Below are positions 21,601 through 33,052 of a DNA stretch of 64,000 nucleotides, piece by piece. Origin of the DNA: Neoechinorhynchus agilis (Eukaryota > Acanthocephala); assembly GCA_051530055.1 (NCBI GenBank), contig CM121341.1:2108001-2172000 (forward strand). Reading direction: 5' to 3'. Each line of letters starts with the position of its first letter. Positions within the stretch are counted from its first letter, which is position 1. The notes beneath the pieces were generated by a model. It ran no database searches, was not told the origin of the DNA, and saw nothing but the letters and a program-made list of their open reading frames with translations. A program made the translations under genes and the position numbers.

Positions 21601-24529
21601 CTTTGTAAGCTGTCTATTAAATGGTGGAATGTTTTTTTAGAAGACTGAAAAGTATAAAGAAAAATAATTAAAAAAGGCAATTAAATTTTAATGATTTCTT
21701 CTAATAATCCAAAATAAGAAAGAGAGATCAGCTTTGACACTGAAATTTGCACCTTCGAAAGGAAACCAAAAAGAAATCTATAGTATAAAAATATTCAGAC
21801 AATTTTTTTAATTGCTTCATTTTAGATTTTCACATTAATCTGTCTCTTCTTCTTTTTCGACGACACCCTATTCGATTTTCGCCAAAGCAGCAGTCAGTGT
21901 TTAGATAATTAAGAATTCTTTTAAGATCCCCAAATTGCCACTACCACAATTTCCGCACTACACCATGACATCCTCCAATGTTCTGAAATGGCACAATGGT
22001 TCGCCTTTTAATTTTACGCTCCCCATCGCTGTTATTATTCAAAACATTAACGAAAGGATGAATATAAGCGTCGTGGCATAGTCTTTTCATATAAAACTCC
22101 CCGTCATCTTCTTTATATACATCATATATAAATACTTCATTCGAACGAAAATAGACGAACAATCCATTTTCGTGAATATAACATAGAAGTTCATCGATTT
22201 CAGGTAAAGGATCACATCGTTTCCGTTTAGTAGGAACGACGATTTCAACGGGCGAATACAGTCGCAAAAATCGATTGATTTTTTCGAAACAAAACACGAC
22301 CTCGTGCTTATCAATACTAAAGCATTCAAAGCAATTATCAGCGGAAACAAAGGCAATAAATAGTTCGTTTCCATGTTCAAAAAGGTGATGAACCTTCACA
22401 GAACCGCTAAAAATTTCTTCATCTTCATCAGGATTTCTTCGTATTGTTGTTAAAACTAGACGCCCAACCCCGTTCCAAACACCAAACGAAGAACCTGATT
22501 TATTCTGTTCAACTCACCATCGGATAGTTTATACAACCAAAGAGAGGTTCCAACCAAGATACTGAGATGATCTCTGGCACAAAACGCGTCTTGAACACAT
22601 CCATCGCTGATTTCAATCTTTTGTAAAAGTACATTTCCTCTCATGAACAAGATTTTGTTATCCGATGTTACTTGTACGGCAAAGCATTTAAGTCCTTCGA
22701 ACAAATTCCCACAATAAATCGTACTTTCAGAGCAGTCGAACCCAGTATCGTCTACTTCAGTAACGTCAGTAGTCGTTCTTAGAACCATTGAACCTTTCGG
22801 TTTTCGAGCTATTACAAGAAGATCATTATGTAACTGATTTTCATCTGATTTCAGAGTCCACAATTGTTCACAATCGGCTAATTCAATTGATGAGATAATA
22901 TGAAGTGGAACCGATCGCGACATTCTACACATTCCACCCATTTGCTTCTGTCCATAACTTGCTACAATATCCATCCGGTGGCCTACGGACACTTCCTCGT
23001 CGCCGTCCATGTATTTCACATCGTTAAATAAGCCAAAACCGGAATTTAAAGGAGCTTCGCAAATAATTCGGTCAACAATTTTAGATTCGTACTCTACTCC
23101 ACATTTTATTAGCATGTGACTCGATGAAACTTCTGCTTCGACTAACAATCGATCGATTTCGTCCATATCTTCGCTATATTCCAATTTTGAATATACTGAT
23201 TTTCCTTGGTTTGTAACAGTGAACTCGATCAGGACACTTTCACCATGAAGGCTTCCAAAGAACAAAACATTCCTGGGCAGTCCAAACGAGAGCTCACATC
23301 GAGCGGTACAACTACATCGGACCGCAGTGAACTGGTAACAAATCGACATTGAACGGACACTGTGCATGCTATCACTCGTTAGTTCAATCAGGTACAGATC
23401 ACCGGTCTTGAGACATAATGCAAGTCTATTGATGTCAACGAATTCCGCCACAGAGCAATCAAGAGTGATCTTCAGATCCTCAGAATGTTTCTCGCTCAAT
23501 TGAATATTCGTTACGTCTTGGCAGTTAGAATTGAGGGCAATACCGAATGTTGTAACCGACTGCTTCATATATCGGAGCAATTCGAACGGCGTAAGGACCC
23601 TCCTTAATATGAAATTTTCAAACAGGACGAAAAATGTTTTAAATTCTTTGAATCAAAATGGGTTTTTTGTTGAAATTTAACTCAAATTTGTGAATGAAAT
23701 ATTTTAATAGCATTTTGGAGAAAAACCCCATGAATGGCTCCATTTACAGAACGGCATTATTGGACACGACCACAACACCCTCAAGTGGCGAAGGTACGGG
23801 TAAAACGTACAAGGAATCATAGGGCAGTTCCGGATTCGTCCAGAAAACAGTACTTTTCTGAAGACAAAGATTAATTGTGATTGCAATCGAAGCACACGTA
23901 TCCTTCTCAACAGCCAATCGTCCGGTCCAGTTCGGTCTTGGTTCACAGAGTAAAAACATAGTAGGAGATGTGAATCCACTAAGGAAGCAAAAGTCGACAA
24001 CGCGAGCTTTAGTCCATTGATGAAGTTCGGAAAGTTCGATTAAATAAGTCTTGATTGGTTTCCCAGATTTAGGAATCCAGGATTCGAGTGGCATTATAAC
24101 AAGAGTGTTACCGAGAACTAAGACAGCCGCGCAACGATTTTGAGGATCAACTTTAGGAACTGGAGAGTGTGGCGAGTACACGAGACCTCGAGTGTTTAGC
24201 TCGCAGCTGTAGTCGTGCATTGAGACGGCTTCGATGTTTCGAGAGTACCGATCGAATCGAACTACCGCCATTTTAGCCGGATAAAAAGTAAGAATGATAT
24301 AGTCTTCATTTAAGAGACGGAATTTAGCCAATGAGCATATTGCTGACCATAATCGAAACCTGTGTTCGAACCGGAGATAAGGTTTACCAGTTTCCCGATT
24401 AACGGAGTAAACGATTAAATAGTTTTCACTTGTGAGCACAAGGCTTTCCTTCTGTGGACCAAGGAATTCACAGAAACAACAATTCGTAGGAGCAATCGGA
24501 GGACGAAGCGATCCGAACAATGAATGCAT
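18311..24529 (-). CDS. CPSF1: CPSF1 (CPSF160), cleavage and polyadenylation factor subunit
   Basis: Seen: about 11 exons, roughly 24529-23748, 23602 to about 22495, 22430-21960, 21300-20998, 20965-20880, 20810-20735, 20690-20162, 20115-20054, 20000-19952, 18770-18544 and 18500-18311, giving near 1,300 residues. Human CPSF1 (1,443) is matched along its length: RCAAVLVLGNTLVIMP, GRLAVEKDTCASIAI, FGIALNS, IFICG, DWEHVTCMKNV, GRILLLEV followed by VVPEP, AAVGQKMFLWKLADNELVG and the last exon MDLLASFFDLSIAER. Known: CPSF160 is the beta-propeller scaffold of the mRNA polyadenylation specificity factor and organises WDR33 and CPSF30 around AAUAAA. The linker regions are shortened. The ATG (24529) directly follows ttttgag. 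The intron 19951-18775 carries foldback elements. Some junctions (22.4 kb, 21.3 kb, 18.8 kb) are approximate. Confidence 0.92.
19186..19600. mobile_element. Nested foldback elements inside a CPSF1 intron
   Basis: The outer arms (19191-19290 and about 19480-19600) pair through tgtttgtatctggcg and its complement cgccagatacaaaca. Inside them a second hairpin (about 19297-19445) pairs through gttgatcatttatttaaaat. This looks like one foldback inserted into another, within the 1.2-kb intron before the last two CPSF1 exons. The right inner end contains the complement of cggggtgaatttgatt, which also flanks the MITE at 16274. Confidence 0.7.
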
Positions 24530-24601
24530 CTCAAAAATGAATGCGCTTAACTTAAATCTCATGTCAAATCGAACGAGAAAGTAAAAATCAATAGAAACCA
24601 A

Positions 24602-25204
24602 TCCAACTCAATAAAAATCACCTCAAATTTATCGATTACCATAAATTACGTTGGTCATCAATCTTTAAGTTTCTTTCAGAAATGCTCTTTAATGACGTCA
24701 CTGACCAATCTGCAGTAAAATAAACTACATTTCGATTATATATCTTTACTTGTGAAAACAAACTGCATAGAGATTAATTTGTTAATTCCAAATATTTCGT
24801 CCATCTTCTCAGACTTCTTCAGGTCTAAAAGGTCCAAAACCCCTCCAACACGGCAACGAAACCTTCAAAGTATCCCCAAACAGCGAAAATCCCCTTTATT
24901 TTCACACTGATCATCGAGTTTGGATTCTTTCGTGATTCCAGGTTTTGTTTTGAAGATTATGTTTATTTAGGCAAAAGATTATGCCGAAATATCGGATTTA
25001 ATAAAGTTCATTCAATTATTGATGTCCATGATTTGTTCTCTGTGAAGAATTATCATTTTCGAATTTAAATCAATAGAATTGGACACTGATTTTATTCAGT
25101 CTCGCTATTCAATCTTTAGAATTTAGTAAATTTTTGAAAGCTGCCTCAAATGCTTACTTTTTTTTAACTTTTCAAACTTTTTCGCTAATTTCTAAACCTC
25201 TCCG
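24602..25204. repeat. AT-rich spacer with a degenerate inverted repeat
   Basis: Between 24780 and 25010 the segments aatatttcgtccatcttctc and ttatgccgaaatatcgg resemble the arm ends of foldback elements at 15.9 and 19.2 kb. The pairing is incomplete. No gene was seen. Confidence 0.4.
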
Positions 25205-25690
25205 CCCCTATTCATTGGCGCTGGCCAAAATGCTTGCCGCATTGCCCCGCTGCACCGCAATGCTTATTTTTTGAGCTAGGAACGAAGTCGATCTTGGCTC
25301 TCCAGTCGCCGCGTTGATTCGTTTCCCCAAGTCCTTCAGGAGGGCCAGTGCCGACCCTCCCAAGGCCGTTTCCACACCGAAGGGGACAAAATGGTAATTT
25401 CGGATTAGCTCCCTGTATTTTGAGCATTTCCGATCATCTGCCGCCGTCGCCGCTCCTCCTGGACCTTTTTTCGAGTGGCTGATGTTGGAGTTTGCCAAAA
25501 CATTTTCCCTCCCGCCAAGGAATCCATCTAATCTACAAAGATTAGTGGTTCTAGAATGTTTGGGAGGGAAAGCGTTTTTAGAGTCCTACTCAGAATGGCA
25601 TTGATTTCAGCATGCCTTGGAAATCGCTGACGTCTTGCATATGAGACCGTGTCTCCCCGAAGAGTCCAATATAGTGCCACAGCGGCAATC
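25205..25690 (-). mobile_element. LINE fragment (restriction-like-endonuclease family), 3' end
   Basis: The minus frame 25498-25208 reads the C-terminal part of the LINE protein: AATAADDRKCSKYRELIRNY, FVPFGVETALGGSALALL and SIAVQRGNAAS. Further pieces to 25690 in other frames correspond to the region around the Cys/His cluster. It is frameshifted and truncated, and its 5' edge runs into a satellite array. Confidence 0.7.
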
Positions 25691-26560
25691 TTTATAATTT
25701 AGTAAATGAGCAACGAATTTTCTTTCTTTTTCTCTAAATTTATTTAATCTCGCTCTTTAATCTTTGGATTCTTTTTTTTTCTCTAAATTTATTTAATCTT
25801 GCTCTTCAATCTTTATAATTTAGTAAATGAGCAACGAATTTTCTTTCTTTTTCTCTAAATTTATTTAGTCTTGCTCTTCAATCTTTATAATTTAGTAAAT
25901 GAGCAACGAATTTTCTTTCTTTTTCTCTAAATTTATTTAGTCTCGCTCTTCAATCTTTATAATTTAGTAAATAAGCAACGAATTTTCTTTCTTTTTCTCT
26001 AAATTTATTTAGTCTTGCTCTTCAATCTTTATAATTTAGTAAATGAGCAACGAATTTTCTTTTTTTCCCTCAATTTATTTAGTCTCGCTCCTCAATCTTT
26101 ATAATTTAGTAAATGAGCAACGGATTTTCTTTCTTTTTCTCTAAATTTATTTAATCTCGCTCTTTAATCTTTGGATTCTTTTTTTCTCTAAATTTATTTA
26201 GTCTTGCTCTTCAATCTTTATAATTTAGTAAATGGCAACGAATTTTCTTTCTTTTCTCTAAATTTATTTAGTCTTGCTCTTCAATCTTTATAATTTAGTA
26301 AATGAGCAACGAATTTTCTTTCTTTTTCTCTAAATTTATTTAGTCTCGCTCTTCAATCTTTATAATTTAGTAAATAAGCAACGAATTTTCTTTCTTTTTC
26401 TCTAAATTTATTTAGTCTTGCTCTTCAATCTTTATAATTTAGTAAATGAGCAACGAATTTTCTTTTTTTCCCTCAATTTATTTAGTCTCGCTCCTCAATC
26501 TTTATAATTTAGTAAATGGGCAACGAATTTTCTTTCTTTTTCTCTAAATTTATTTAGCCC
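25691..26560. repeat. Satellite array, 72-bp unit, about 12 copies
   Basis: The phrase tttataatttagtaaatgag recurs every 72 bp (25812, 25884, 25956, 26028), with two shortened or altered units containing ctttggattc. Units also contain gcaacgaattttctttct and taaatttatttagtc. It abuts the LINE fragment with no spacer, and its sequence seems to extend from the phrase seen at 25100-25190. Non-coding. Confidence 0.88.
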
Positions 26561-27147
26561 TCTCACTTTAAACGTATTTGATGATGAGGTTCATGACTGT
26601 TCACTAATATCAAAATAAACCCCGGCGGCGCTGGACGAAAACCTTGGTCACATTCTCGCCTTCATTCTGTGCTAAGAATCAATTGCGACCCAAACATTCC
26701 GAAACAACCGCAAACACCTCATCAAAATAAACATCTTGGAGATTATTAACAAGAAAATTTTCCGCGTTTCCAATTCGCAGAAAATAAACTAATTGGAAAA
26801 ATCCAATATTATGTTTCTAGTGGCACCAGTGATTTAGTCGAAAAACATATCGACAAATTGTTATTCACAACTCGATTTTTTTAAATTATATGAACTCAAA
26901 GCGTTATTGTGTCTTTTAAACGTTTTCTGATAAAAAAGCACTTTGAACGGATCATAAATCGCAATTAATGTTTAAGGAAAAAAATTGGGATACTCAGATG
27001 AACATCCCAATATGGTGTTATCGACTTATCGATTTTTTTGATTGAAGGAAGTTGTTCACAATCTTTTGACGGTTATATTTTTTAAAAAACAATTCAATGA
27101 AATTTTTCTCTTAGAATGTTTTTTTTCTAGATTTTTTGTGAATACGA
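26561..27147. other. Non-coding spacer before MRPL45
   Basis: No coding pattern. The last bases (ttttttctag, ending 27130) form a likely splice or trans-splice acceptor 17 nt before the MRPL45 start. Confidence 0.4.
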
Positions 27148-28241
27148 ATGCTTAAACTTAATGCTAAAAATTTGATTTGTATTATTCGAACATATAAATG
27201 GAAAATCCGAACTCGCCATTGGGATAAACATCACGCCTCAATCCGTGGAAAATTGGTCCAAAAGGTTTGTAAATTTTTTTGTAATTAAATAGATTTTCCT
27301 CAAATAAATCCATAGGTAGATCTTCCTGATTTTCAAGAAATAAAAAATAGGGAATCTTATAGTATTCAAGAAAGACGTGAATACATGAAAAAAGAAGGTT
27401 TTCCATTGAATCCGGAATTTAATTATCTTCCCATGAATTTGACCTCCAGCGGTTTGTATCTTACCTAAACCACTGATGAGTAGTTTTCTTGATTAGGCGA
27501 AATAATCGAAAAATTCGTTTGTCCAAAAGAAGATGGGTTATTGGCTCCATTGAGTGGACAAGTAAGTACTGTTCTCTTTTGTAAGTTTAAATCTCTCTTT
27601 TTTTGTGCGCTAAACAGAAGCTGAAATCATTTTACGACAAATTTGTTTCCAAAGGTTCTACGTGGCGTGCACTTAGAAAAATAGGCGACGAAATTCGAGA
27701 TTTCGACAAAGAATATTTCCCACTCCAATCTCAAAACATTTATCAAAATGCTCACGAAGCCTTGTGTCAGTGGAACATGGAGAAAATACGTGAGTTAATA
27801 ACTGAACATTGCTACGGGAAATTGATCCCTCCTCTGGAGCGGAAATCGGTTGTGTGGTCGTTGGAGGAGCCGTTGGAGCCTCCTAGAATAGTTCATGCGC
27901 GAGTTGGCGATATGCTTTCTGGGAAGATTGTCATTGGTCAAATAACTGTTAGAATGTTCACTCAACAACGATTAGCGATATTCGATCGGTTTGGTCGGCT
28001 ACTTGCCGGGAATCCTGACGAATTACAGGATATTCTGGAGTATATTGTATTCGAACGGATGCTTAGCAATCGTTACTCCACTTGGCGGATGCACGATAAA
28101 ATCGTTCCTGATTGGGTTAAAGCGAAATCACATAGATCGAATAGGACTTTTGTTTTGAAATCGGCATTTAAGAAGGAGGACGTTTCGGGAGAAGATGAAC
28201 ATCATAAAGTCAATGTTAAAGATTTAACAATTGATAGCTGA
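27148..28241 (+). CDS. MRPL45: Mitochondrial ribosomal protein L45 (mL45)
   Basis: Seen: four exons, 27148-27264, 27316-27451, 27497-27561 and 27618-28241, with introns of 51, 45 and 56 nt. All junctions keep frame (phases 0, 1, 0) and give 313 residues, against 306 in human. The N-terminus MLKLNAKNLICIIRTYKWK is basic, as expected for mitochondrial import. RTRHWDKHHASIRGKLV aligns to the RTKHWNPKFKK region of human L45. The Tim44-like domain carries NAHEALCQWNMEKIRELITEH, VVWSLEEPLEPPRIVHARV, GQITVRMFTQQRLAIFDRFG, DILEYIVFERML and WRMHDKIVPDW. Known: mL45 lies at the exit of the mitoribosome tunnel and helps tether it to the inner membrane. The C-terminal tail (about 30 residues) is divergent. 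Confidence 0.95.
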
Positions 28242-28614
28242 GTTTTTAAAAAAAATAAAGTTACTCAGTACGGAAAATGGGACTTGTTCGATGACCTAAT
28301 TTATAATGTGACGGTTATCGTACGGATTTTTTAAACTTCACAAGTACCCAAAATGTAAAATCATCAACTATAGAAAAATTTCCGATGAGAACGGAGGAAG
28401 ACCTTTATTTTTCATTGCCTCGGGGATCCAAAATTCATAAAAATAATTGGCTGCCCGAGGATAAAATTTTTAAATTATTAACAGTTTTTGATTATCAGTG
28501 AACACATTAAATTTTTTATAAAAGTTCCGATGGGAACGGTGGAACGTCTTTATCCTTCATTCCCATTTCTGAATCTCACAACAGATTTCATCTAGCAAGG
28601 TTTTCGCACCTAGA
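28242..28614. repeat. Non-coding, diverged dispersed repeat
   Basis: The complement of gccaattatttttatgaatt and the phrase gttccgatgggaacggtgg recur in diverged form at 35.9-36.1 kb and near 57.48 kb. No gene seen. Confidence 0.4.
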
Positions 28615-28637
28615 NNNNNNNNNNNNNNNNNNNNNNN
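28615..28637. other. Assembly gap (23 N)
   Basis: Twenty-three undefined bases. The plus-strand gene to the right begins inside or before this gap, so its 5' end is lost. Confidence 0.99.
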
Positions 28638-29097
28638 GATTTTCTCGTCGTATGGCCTTATTGCCAATCGGATTATTCTCGAACTTCGTCTTAATGTGGG
28701 TCGTTCGTCTGATACAAAAGATTCCGATCGGTTCTTCGCTAGTTTCCTTTAGGTTGAGGCTGTTATCATCTCGGTTTCATTAACTGGAGATACAACTCGG
28801 GCAGCCACTTTACGCTCCCGAAAGTCAGAGTTAACAGTCGATGGCCGTAAGTGATATTCGCGTGAACGATGCATTTTCCCCCATCTCGTTTACACTTTTG
28901 ATACTTTGCATCCGGCGCAATGAATCTCTTTAATATAATAAACATACAATTTTGTTACCTTAGGATCATTTCTGGAAATTATAACAAAACGCACGAATTC
29001 CCTTATTCTAAAAGTAATCAAAGTTCTCAGCGATGAAAATGACCCACACATTCACGGAGATATTCAGAAGTGGTCCCAAATTTATGATGGAATTTGA
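28638..29097 (+). CDS. Unknown protein, 3' part of a spliced gene
   Basis: Seen: three exons are supported by frame-keeping junctions: up to 28695 (SSYGLIANRIILELRLN), 28753-28846 (VEAVIISVSLTGDTTRAATL...) and 28964-29097 (FLEIITKRTNSLILKVIK... to stop). The introns are 57 nt (GTGGGT...TTTAG) and 117 nt (GTAAGT...CCTTAG). The 5' end is hidden by the assembly gap, so only about 94 residues are visible. Alternating hydrophobic residues suggest beta strands in the first two exons. No family is recognised. Confidence 0.5.
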
Positions 29098-29454
29098 TAT
29101 TTAAATTCAACCAAATATCATAAATATTGTTCCACGTAAACCGATTTACATTCAAAGATCATCTTCCTAATATTCTAAGGCATCATTTTCTTGACGGTAC
29201 CGTAGATTGCGGAGGATAAGAACAGCCATCCAGAGTATACAATGAGCATAGTTTTCCATTTTGAGACCACATTATGCGTTCCCGTTGTGGAATGACCGTG
29301 AATGTGGCATAGAGTCAAAAATCGTAGAACATCACCGTAACACAGAATCCCCACACCTTTTTGGATTGAGCGATAACGTTCCAGGGGTTCCGACTAGACG
29401 CTGGCGTTGCGTTGACCACGCTGCTTCGAATGTAATTCATCTTTGTTGAGCCTT

Positions 29455-30403
29455 CTACAATTCTGCGGTGACAGCGAACCATCTACCATCCATAAAGGAA
29501 GCCAAACGAGTCCAATGAATCCTAGATTATTACTTTTCTTATACATAATTATTTATCAAGAATTACCAAGAAGGTAAAAAAGAGTGTCCATCCTCCACTA
29601 ATGTAATAAATATTCGTGTTGTTGATTTTGCAATAGCATGAATTGCTTCAACAAGGCCCACGTGGGTCAATCTTTCTTTAGGTGGAAACCAAGCGGGCGC
29701 TAAACCGTACAGCAAATGCCACAAAACTTCAATTCGATCGATCTCTAGTTCCAGTTTGGATTCAACGTTAAGTGTTCTGTCGAAAAATGTAAACTGCCAA
29801 GGATTCTCCTAAGTGTCTTAACTTATCTTCCCTTAGAGATTCGCAAACTGGCGTCGAAGTGCTTTCAATCTTTGTTCGAACACAGTCAACAAAATATATA
29901 TTTGAATATTTGTCAACAGGCCTAAAACGGGATCCGTATCTCCTGTTGTCGTTTGCAAACGTGGATTTTCTATAATTTAGTTTTGCGTCTTTTAGAAGAT
30001 GAATTCGAACTATAAATAGGAATTTGAAAAATAATACCCCGAGATGCACTAGTGATGCAGTTAGACATAAAAAATCAAAGGAAAAACAAGTTGATCGATT
30101 CTCGCCATTCTGAAAAAAACGGAAATCTATCCGGCGCTCTTCCTTTACCAATTTAATTCTTTTTTTATGGTTTCTTTACTGCGGAACCTACTAATAACAT
30201 ACGTGAATTGTAGCTCCAGGAATATTCTAACCTAAAAGCAGTGCATCCGAGGGTAAAGTTCTATAAGGTAGCTCCCACGGGCCAAATTATTTCGCCAATT
30301 GTGTTGGGCATTTGTTTTTATGTTTCGTTGATATGTACTTACAAATTTGAATTGTTTTATATTTTCGCTGTTTGACTCGTTTCAATGCTGGCACCTTCGG
30401 CAT
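29455..30403 (-). CDS. Unknown protein with one membrane segment, partly resolved exons
   Basis: Seen: clear coding at the 3' end. The exon ending near 29577 (LWHLLYGLAPAWFPPKERLT, GLVEAIHAIAKSTTRIFITL) joins across about 50 nt (GTAATT...TCTAG) to a last exon WIHWTRLASFMDGRWFAVTAEL with its stop at 29455. Upstream, about 30127-29867 encodes a hydrophobic segment (LCLTASLVHLGVLFFKFLFI), then YGSRFRPVDKYSNIYFVDC; donor GTTTGC and acceptor TTGGCAG would join it in phase 0. A possible first exon is 30403-30343 (MPKVPALKRVKQRKYKTIQI, donor GTAAGT), but its join to the next exon fails in simple models. Inferred: a membrane-anchored protein with most mass on one side. The family is not recognised. 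Confidence 0.45.
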
Positions 30404-30452
30404 ACGTTTTATATCCCTTCATGAGATAAGGAAGTAATGGGATGCTCTTCAG

Positions 30453-31140
30453 TTCCTCTTTCTGGCCACTCTATCATATTACGAGAAGATATAGTAAAAT
30501 CGGTCTCCATCCACCAATCGATTTAAGCTTGCTGTCGGAAGTGTTGGATTTTGGAATTAGAATTGTTTTCGACTCTCTCCATTAGTAAAGGGGCTCCTAG
30601 TTTGAATCGCGGTGTTTAGAAGTGTATTTCGAGCGCAAAACGATTTGTTTAAAAACCTTTGACAAAATAGCAATTACGAGGTCCTTTAAGGAAATATCAG
30701 CAGCGAAAAATGGTCATTGTGATATTTCGCTTCTTAACGTCTTCATTAAACGTGCAGCAAAAGACAGTGTTCCGTGCATTATTTTTGAAGATGTGCGTGC
30801 CTAACTTATAAAGTAAAAAATTCGCAATCAGTTATTATTTTGGAAGAGCTTTTAGGATCTCATCCACTGAGGGATAATAAACTATGGAATCGAAACATTC
30901 AGGTATTAACCCCATAACCCCAAATTCGTCTATCAAGTCTGTTACCTTCGAAAGCGTTAGAACTCAATCAACGATGGAACCATTTTCATTATTTTTTCTC
31001 GATTATGAAGACTGGAGTTTGGTTGTATCACAATAAAGGGATCACACTTGAAAACACTCTCAAGAAGAAGATACACATTGATCCAAATCACGGAGACTCC
31101 TCGGCTATATCTAATTACCAAGATGCTCTTGATCATTCTT
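30453..31140 (+). CDS. Unknown multi-exon gene, partly resolved
   Basis: Seen: a chain of plus-strand coding-like blocks: 30453-30585 (WPLYHITRRYSKIGLHPPID, LLSEVLDFGIRIVFDSLH), 30623-30795 (VYFERKTICLKTFDKIAITR, CDISLLNVFIKRAAKDS), 30830-30900 (ILEELLGSHPLRDNKLWNRN, followed by CAG and GTATTA) and about 30956-31140 (LELNQRWNHFHYFFSIMKTG to a stop). Short GT-AG gaps separate the last blocks, but not every junction keeps frame, so the gene may be decayed or wrongly split. No family is recognised. Its 5' side faces the minus-strand gene ending at 30403, a possible divergent arrangement. Confidence 0.4.
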
Positions 31141-31289
31141 GACCGGATGATTTTCCTAGGAAGCTGTAATTTTTAACATGGAAACAGAGATTTACAATCT
31201 TTAACCGCAACTTTCGATGTTGTGCGAACAAAATTATCCTTACACGAGGCTCTGTTCCTGATCAAGAATACTCTCGTCATTTCAAAATT

Positions 31290-31935
31290 AGTGTATAAGC
31301 CGTGATCAGCACTTTTTTGGACACAAAGATAAGATGAAACAATTAGACGAAACTTTGGCAGCCTGGCTGGATAATATTTAAATACTCAGCTATCGGACGA
31401 TACCCGGCGTCAAGGATCCTTCCTTGCCTGTGTCGTCCCACCGAGTATATATTTTCCTGTCAGCTCATTTGGGATCGTATGGATCAAGCCACAAAATAGT
31501 TCAGTCTTTTCTTGGCGGGATTTACACTTTGCTTTAAAATTTCATAGAGGATCTTAATCTTTGGTATGAAGATTCCGAAAGCGAGGGGACTCACTCCTGA
31601 TAGCGAGAATTCAGAGTTTCTTAGTTTCATATTCTAGTGACCTGGCCAATGCAACTCGCTTGATGGCAGTCTCGACTAGACGATCGGATGCTTTGCTCAA
31701 CGCTCTCCCAATCGATTCTGTGGGCACTCACCGACTATACAGTAAGGATTGCAGTGTTTCTGAGACTTGGAGTACCGATGTGCACTTCCAATCGCTGTCG
31801 TTGTGGATCCTCCGTCGAATCACCGGGACGCCGTGGTCTCGTCTATCGGCAATCAGATTTAAGGTACTCACGACACGCCGAAGTGAGCGAAACTCTTAGT
31901 CGTGCCCTGAATACTAAAAATACTCCCAACAAACT
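31290..31935 (+). mobile_element. LINE fragment (restriction-like-endonuclease family)
   Basis: The first 150 bp (from tggacacaaagataagatga) are nearly identical to the minus-strand copy at 11.5 kb. The plus frame then reads a decayed version of STRRSDALLNALPIDSVGT, VFLRLGVPMCTSNRCRCG and RHAEVSETLSRALNT. Cluster residues are partly lost and frames shift, so the copy is old and truncated. Confidence 0.65.
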
Positions 31936-32180
31936 CGAGCCGGGCAATCTTTCACAATCGAACAGACACATCCTGACCTGAACGAACCGTCCCTGACTGG
32001 ATAGTTGCTAACCGGATAGACATCCCTCCGACGGGATATTACCTCCCGAACGGACATCGCTCGACTGCATATACCCACATTAACGGATGAGGACCCAAAG
32101 GTACATGGGTTTCCCTAAACCTTTCATTGTATCAATAAACGTGTTACTATTTGCCCACTCAAAATAAACGGATCTCATAT
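31936..32180. repeat. LTR-like dispersed repeat, single copy
   Basis: It contains repeated short motifs (gaacggacatc, gacgggatatta), then gacccaaaggtacatgg and aataaacgtgtta. The last two phrases recur, complemented, in the repeats at 51.65, 56.54 and 61.05 kb. A lone LTR-type fossil is one reading, but no matching partner or internal region was found. Confidence 0.4.
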
Positions 32181-33052
32181 CAGGTTGGAACACTTAACAT
32201 GTACAGATGAACCGAATTGAGCCAATACCGATTACAAAACAAAGGATAAAGGAGATAAAAAAGCCACCGTATTTACAGCGATTCTACTACTTTGTTTCCT
32301 TTAAATGAATTTAATTAACGCAAGCAACCAAGAGATATATTAGGCGACCTTTTAAATGCTTTCAATGGGTTGCATAACCAAAAGCGTTACTTAAACTTTA
32401 ATCAATCCGCTACATAATGTTGAATATCGAAGTAAAGATTCATATATTAAAGGCCAGTTGTTTCAATGTTTTCGCAACTACCTGGTGTTTCGATGGAGGA
32501 CGGCGTTGCTCTAGCTCAGGGGTTCTGGTGGACAATTAGTGAAGCAACGTGGGTCTGATGAGCAGGTTGCCCGATGATAACCAGTCCACAGGATAACGCT
32601 AATGTTCGTGTTTTAGATGGAAAACCTTGATAATGTCGAAATTATCCGACGAAATATCTTAAATAAATTAGTAAATTTTGATCAGGGGAGTAGAAAAACT
32701 ACCCAAGAAAAGTCTCTTTTCCCCCGAAGATAATAATCCAAAACATTAAATATATTGATCGATAAATCAAAAACTGAGAAATGCGTCTTCAAGATTACGG
32801 CATCGTCGGTTGCTGGTTGTGAACTGACGGAGACTATCAAAGGATATTTTACGTTGGTTTAATTTATAATAAATAAAACCCTGAAGGAAAGTTTTACTTT
32901 GATTCGTATATCACAAAAGTTGCCTAGGACAAAGAAATTTGTTTTAATGAAATTCTAGAGATCCTTTGATTAGTATGCAGCAAAGAAAACTAACGAAATT
33001 TTATTGATGTCAGAACTATTCTAAATCATACCAGCTAATGAATCTAAAATTA
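32181..33052. other. Non-coding spacer
   Basis: No coding pattern or recognised repeat on either strand. Confidence 0.4.

Noticed and set aside
25691-26560. CRISPR-like array
   Set aside because: The 72-bp units are contiguous, without unique spacers, in an animal genome. It is a satellite.
32500-32620. Possible tRNA-like segment gttgctctagctcaggggtt
   Set aside because: No paired acceptor, anticodon or T arm follows.
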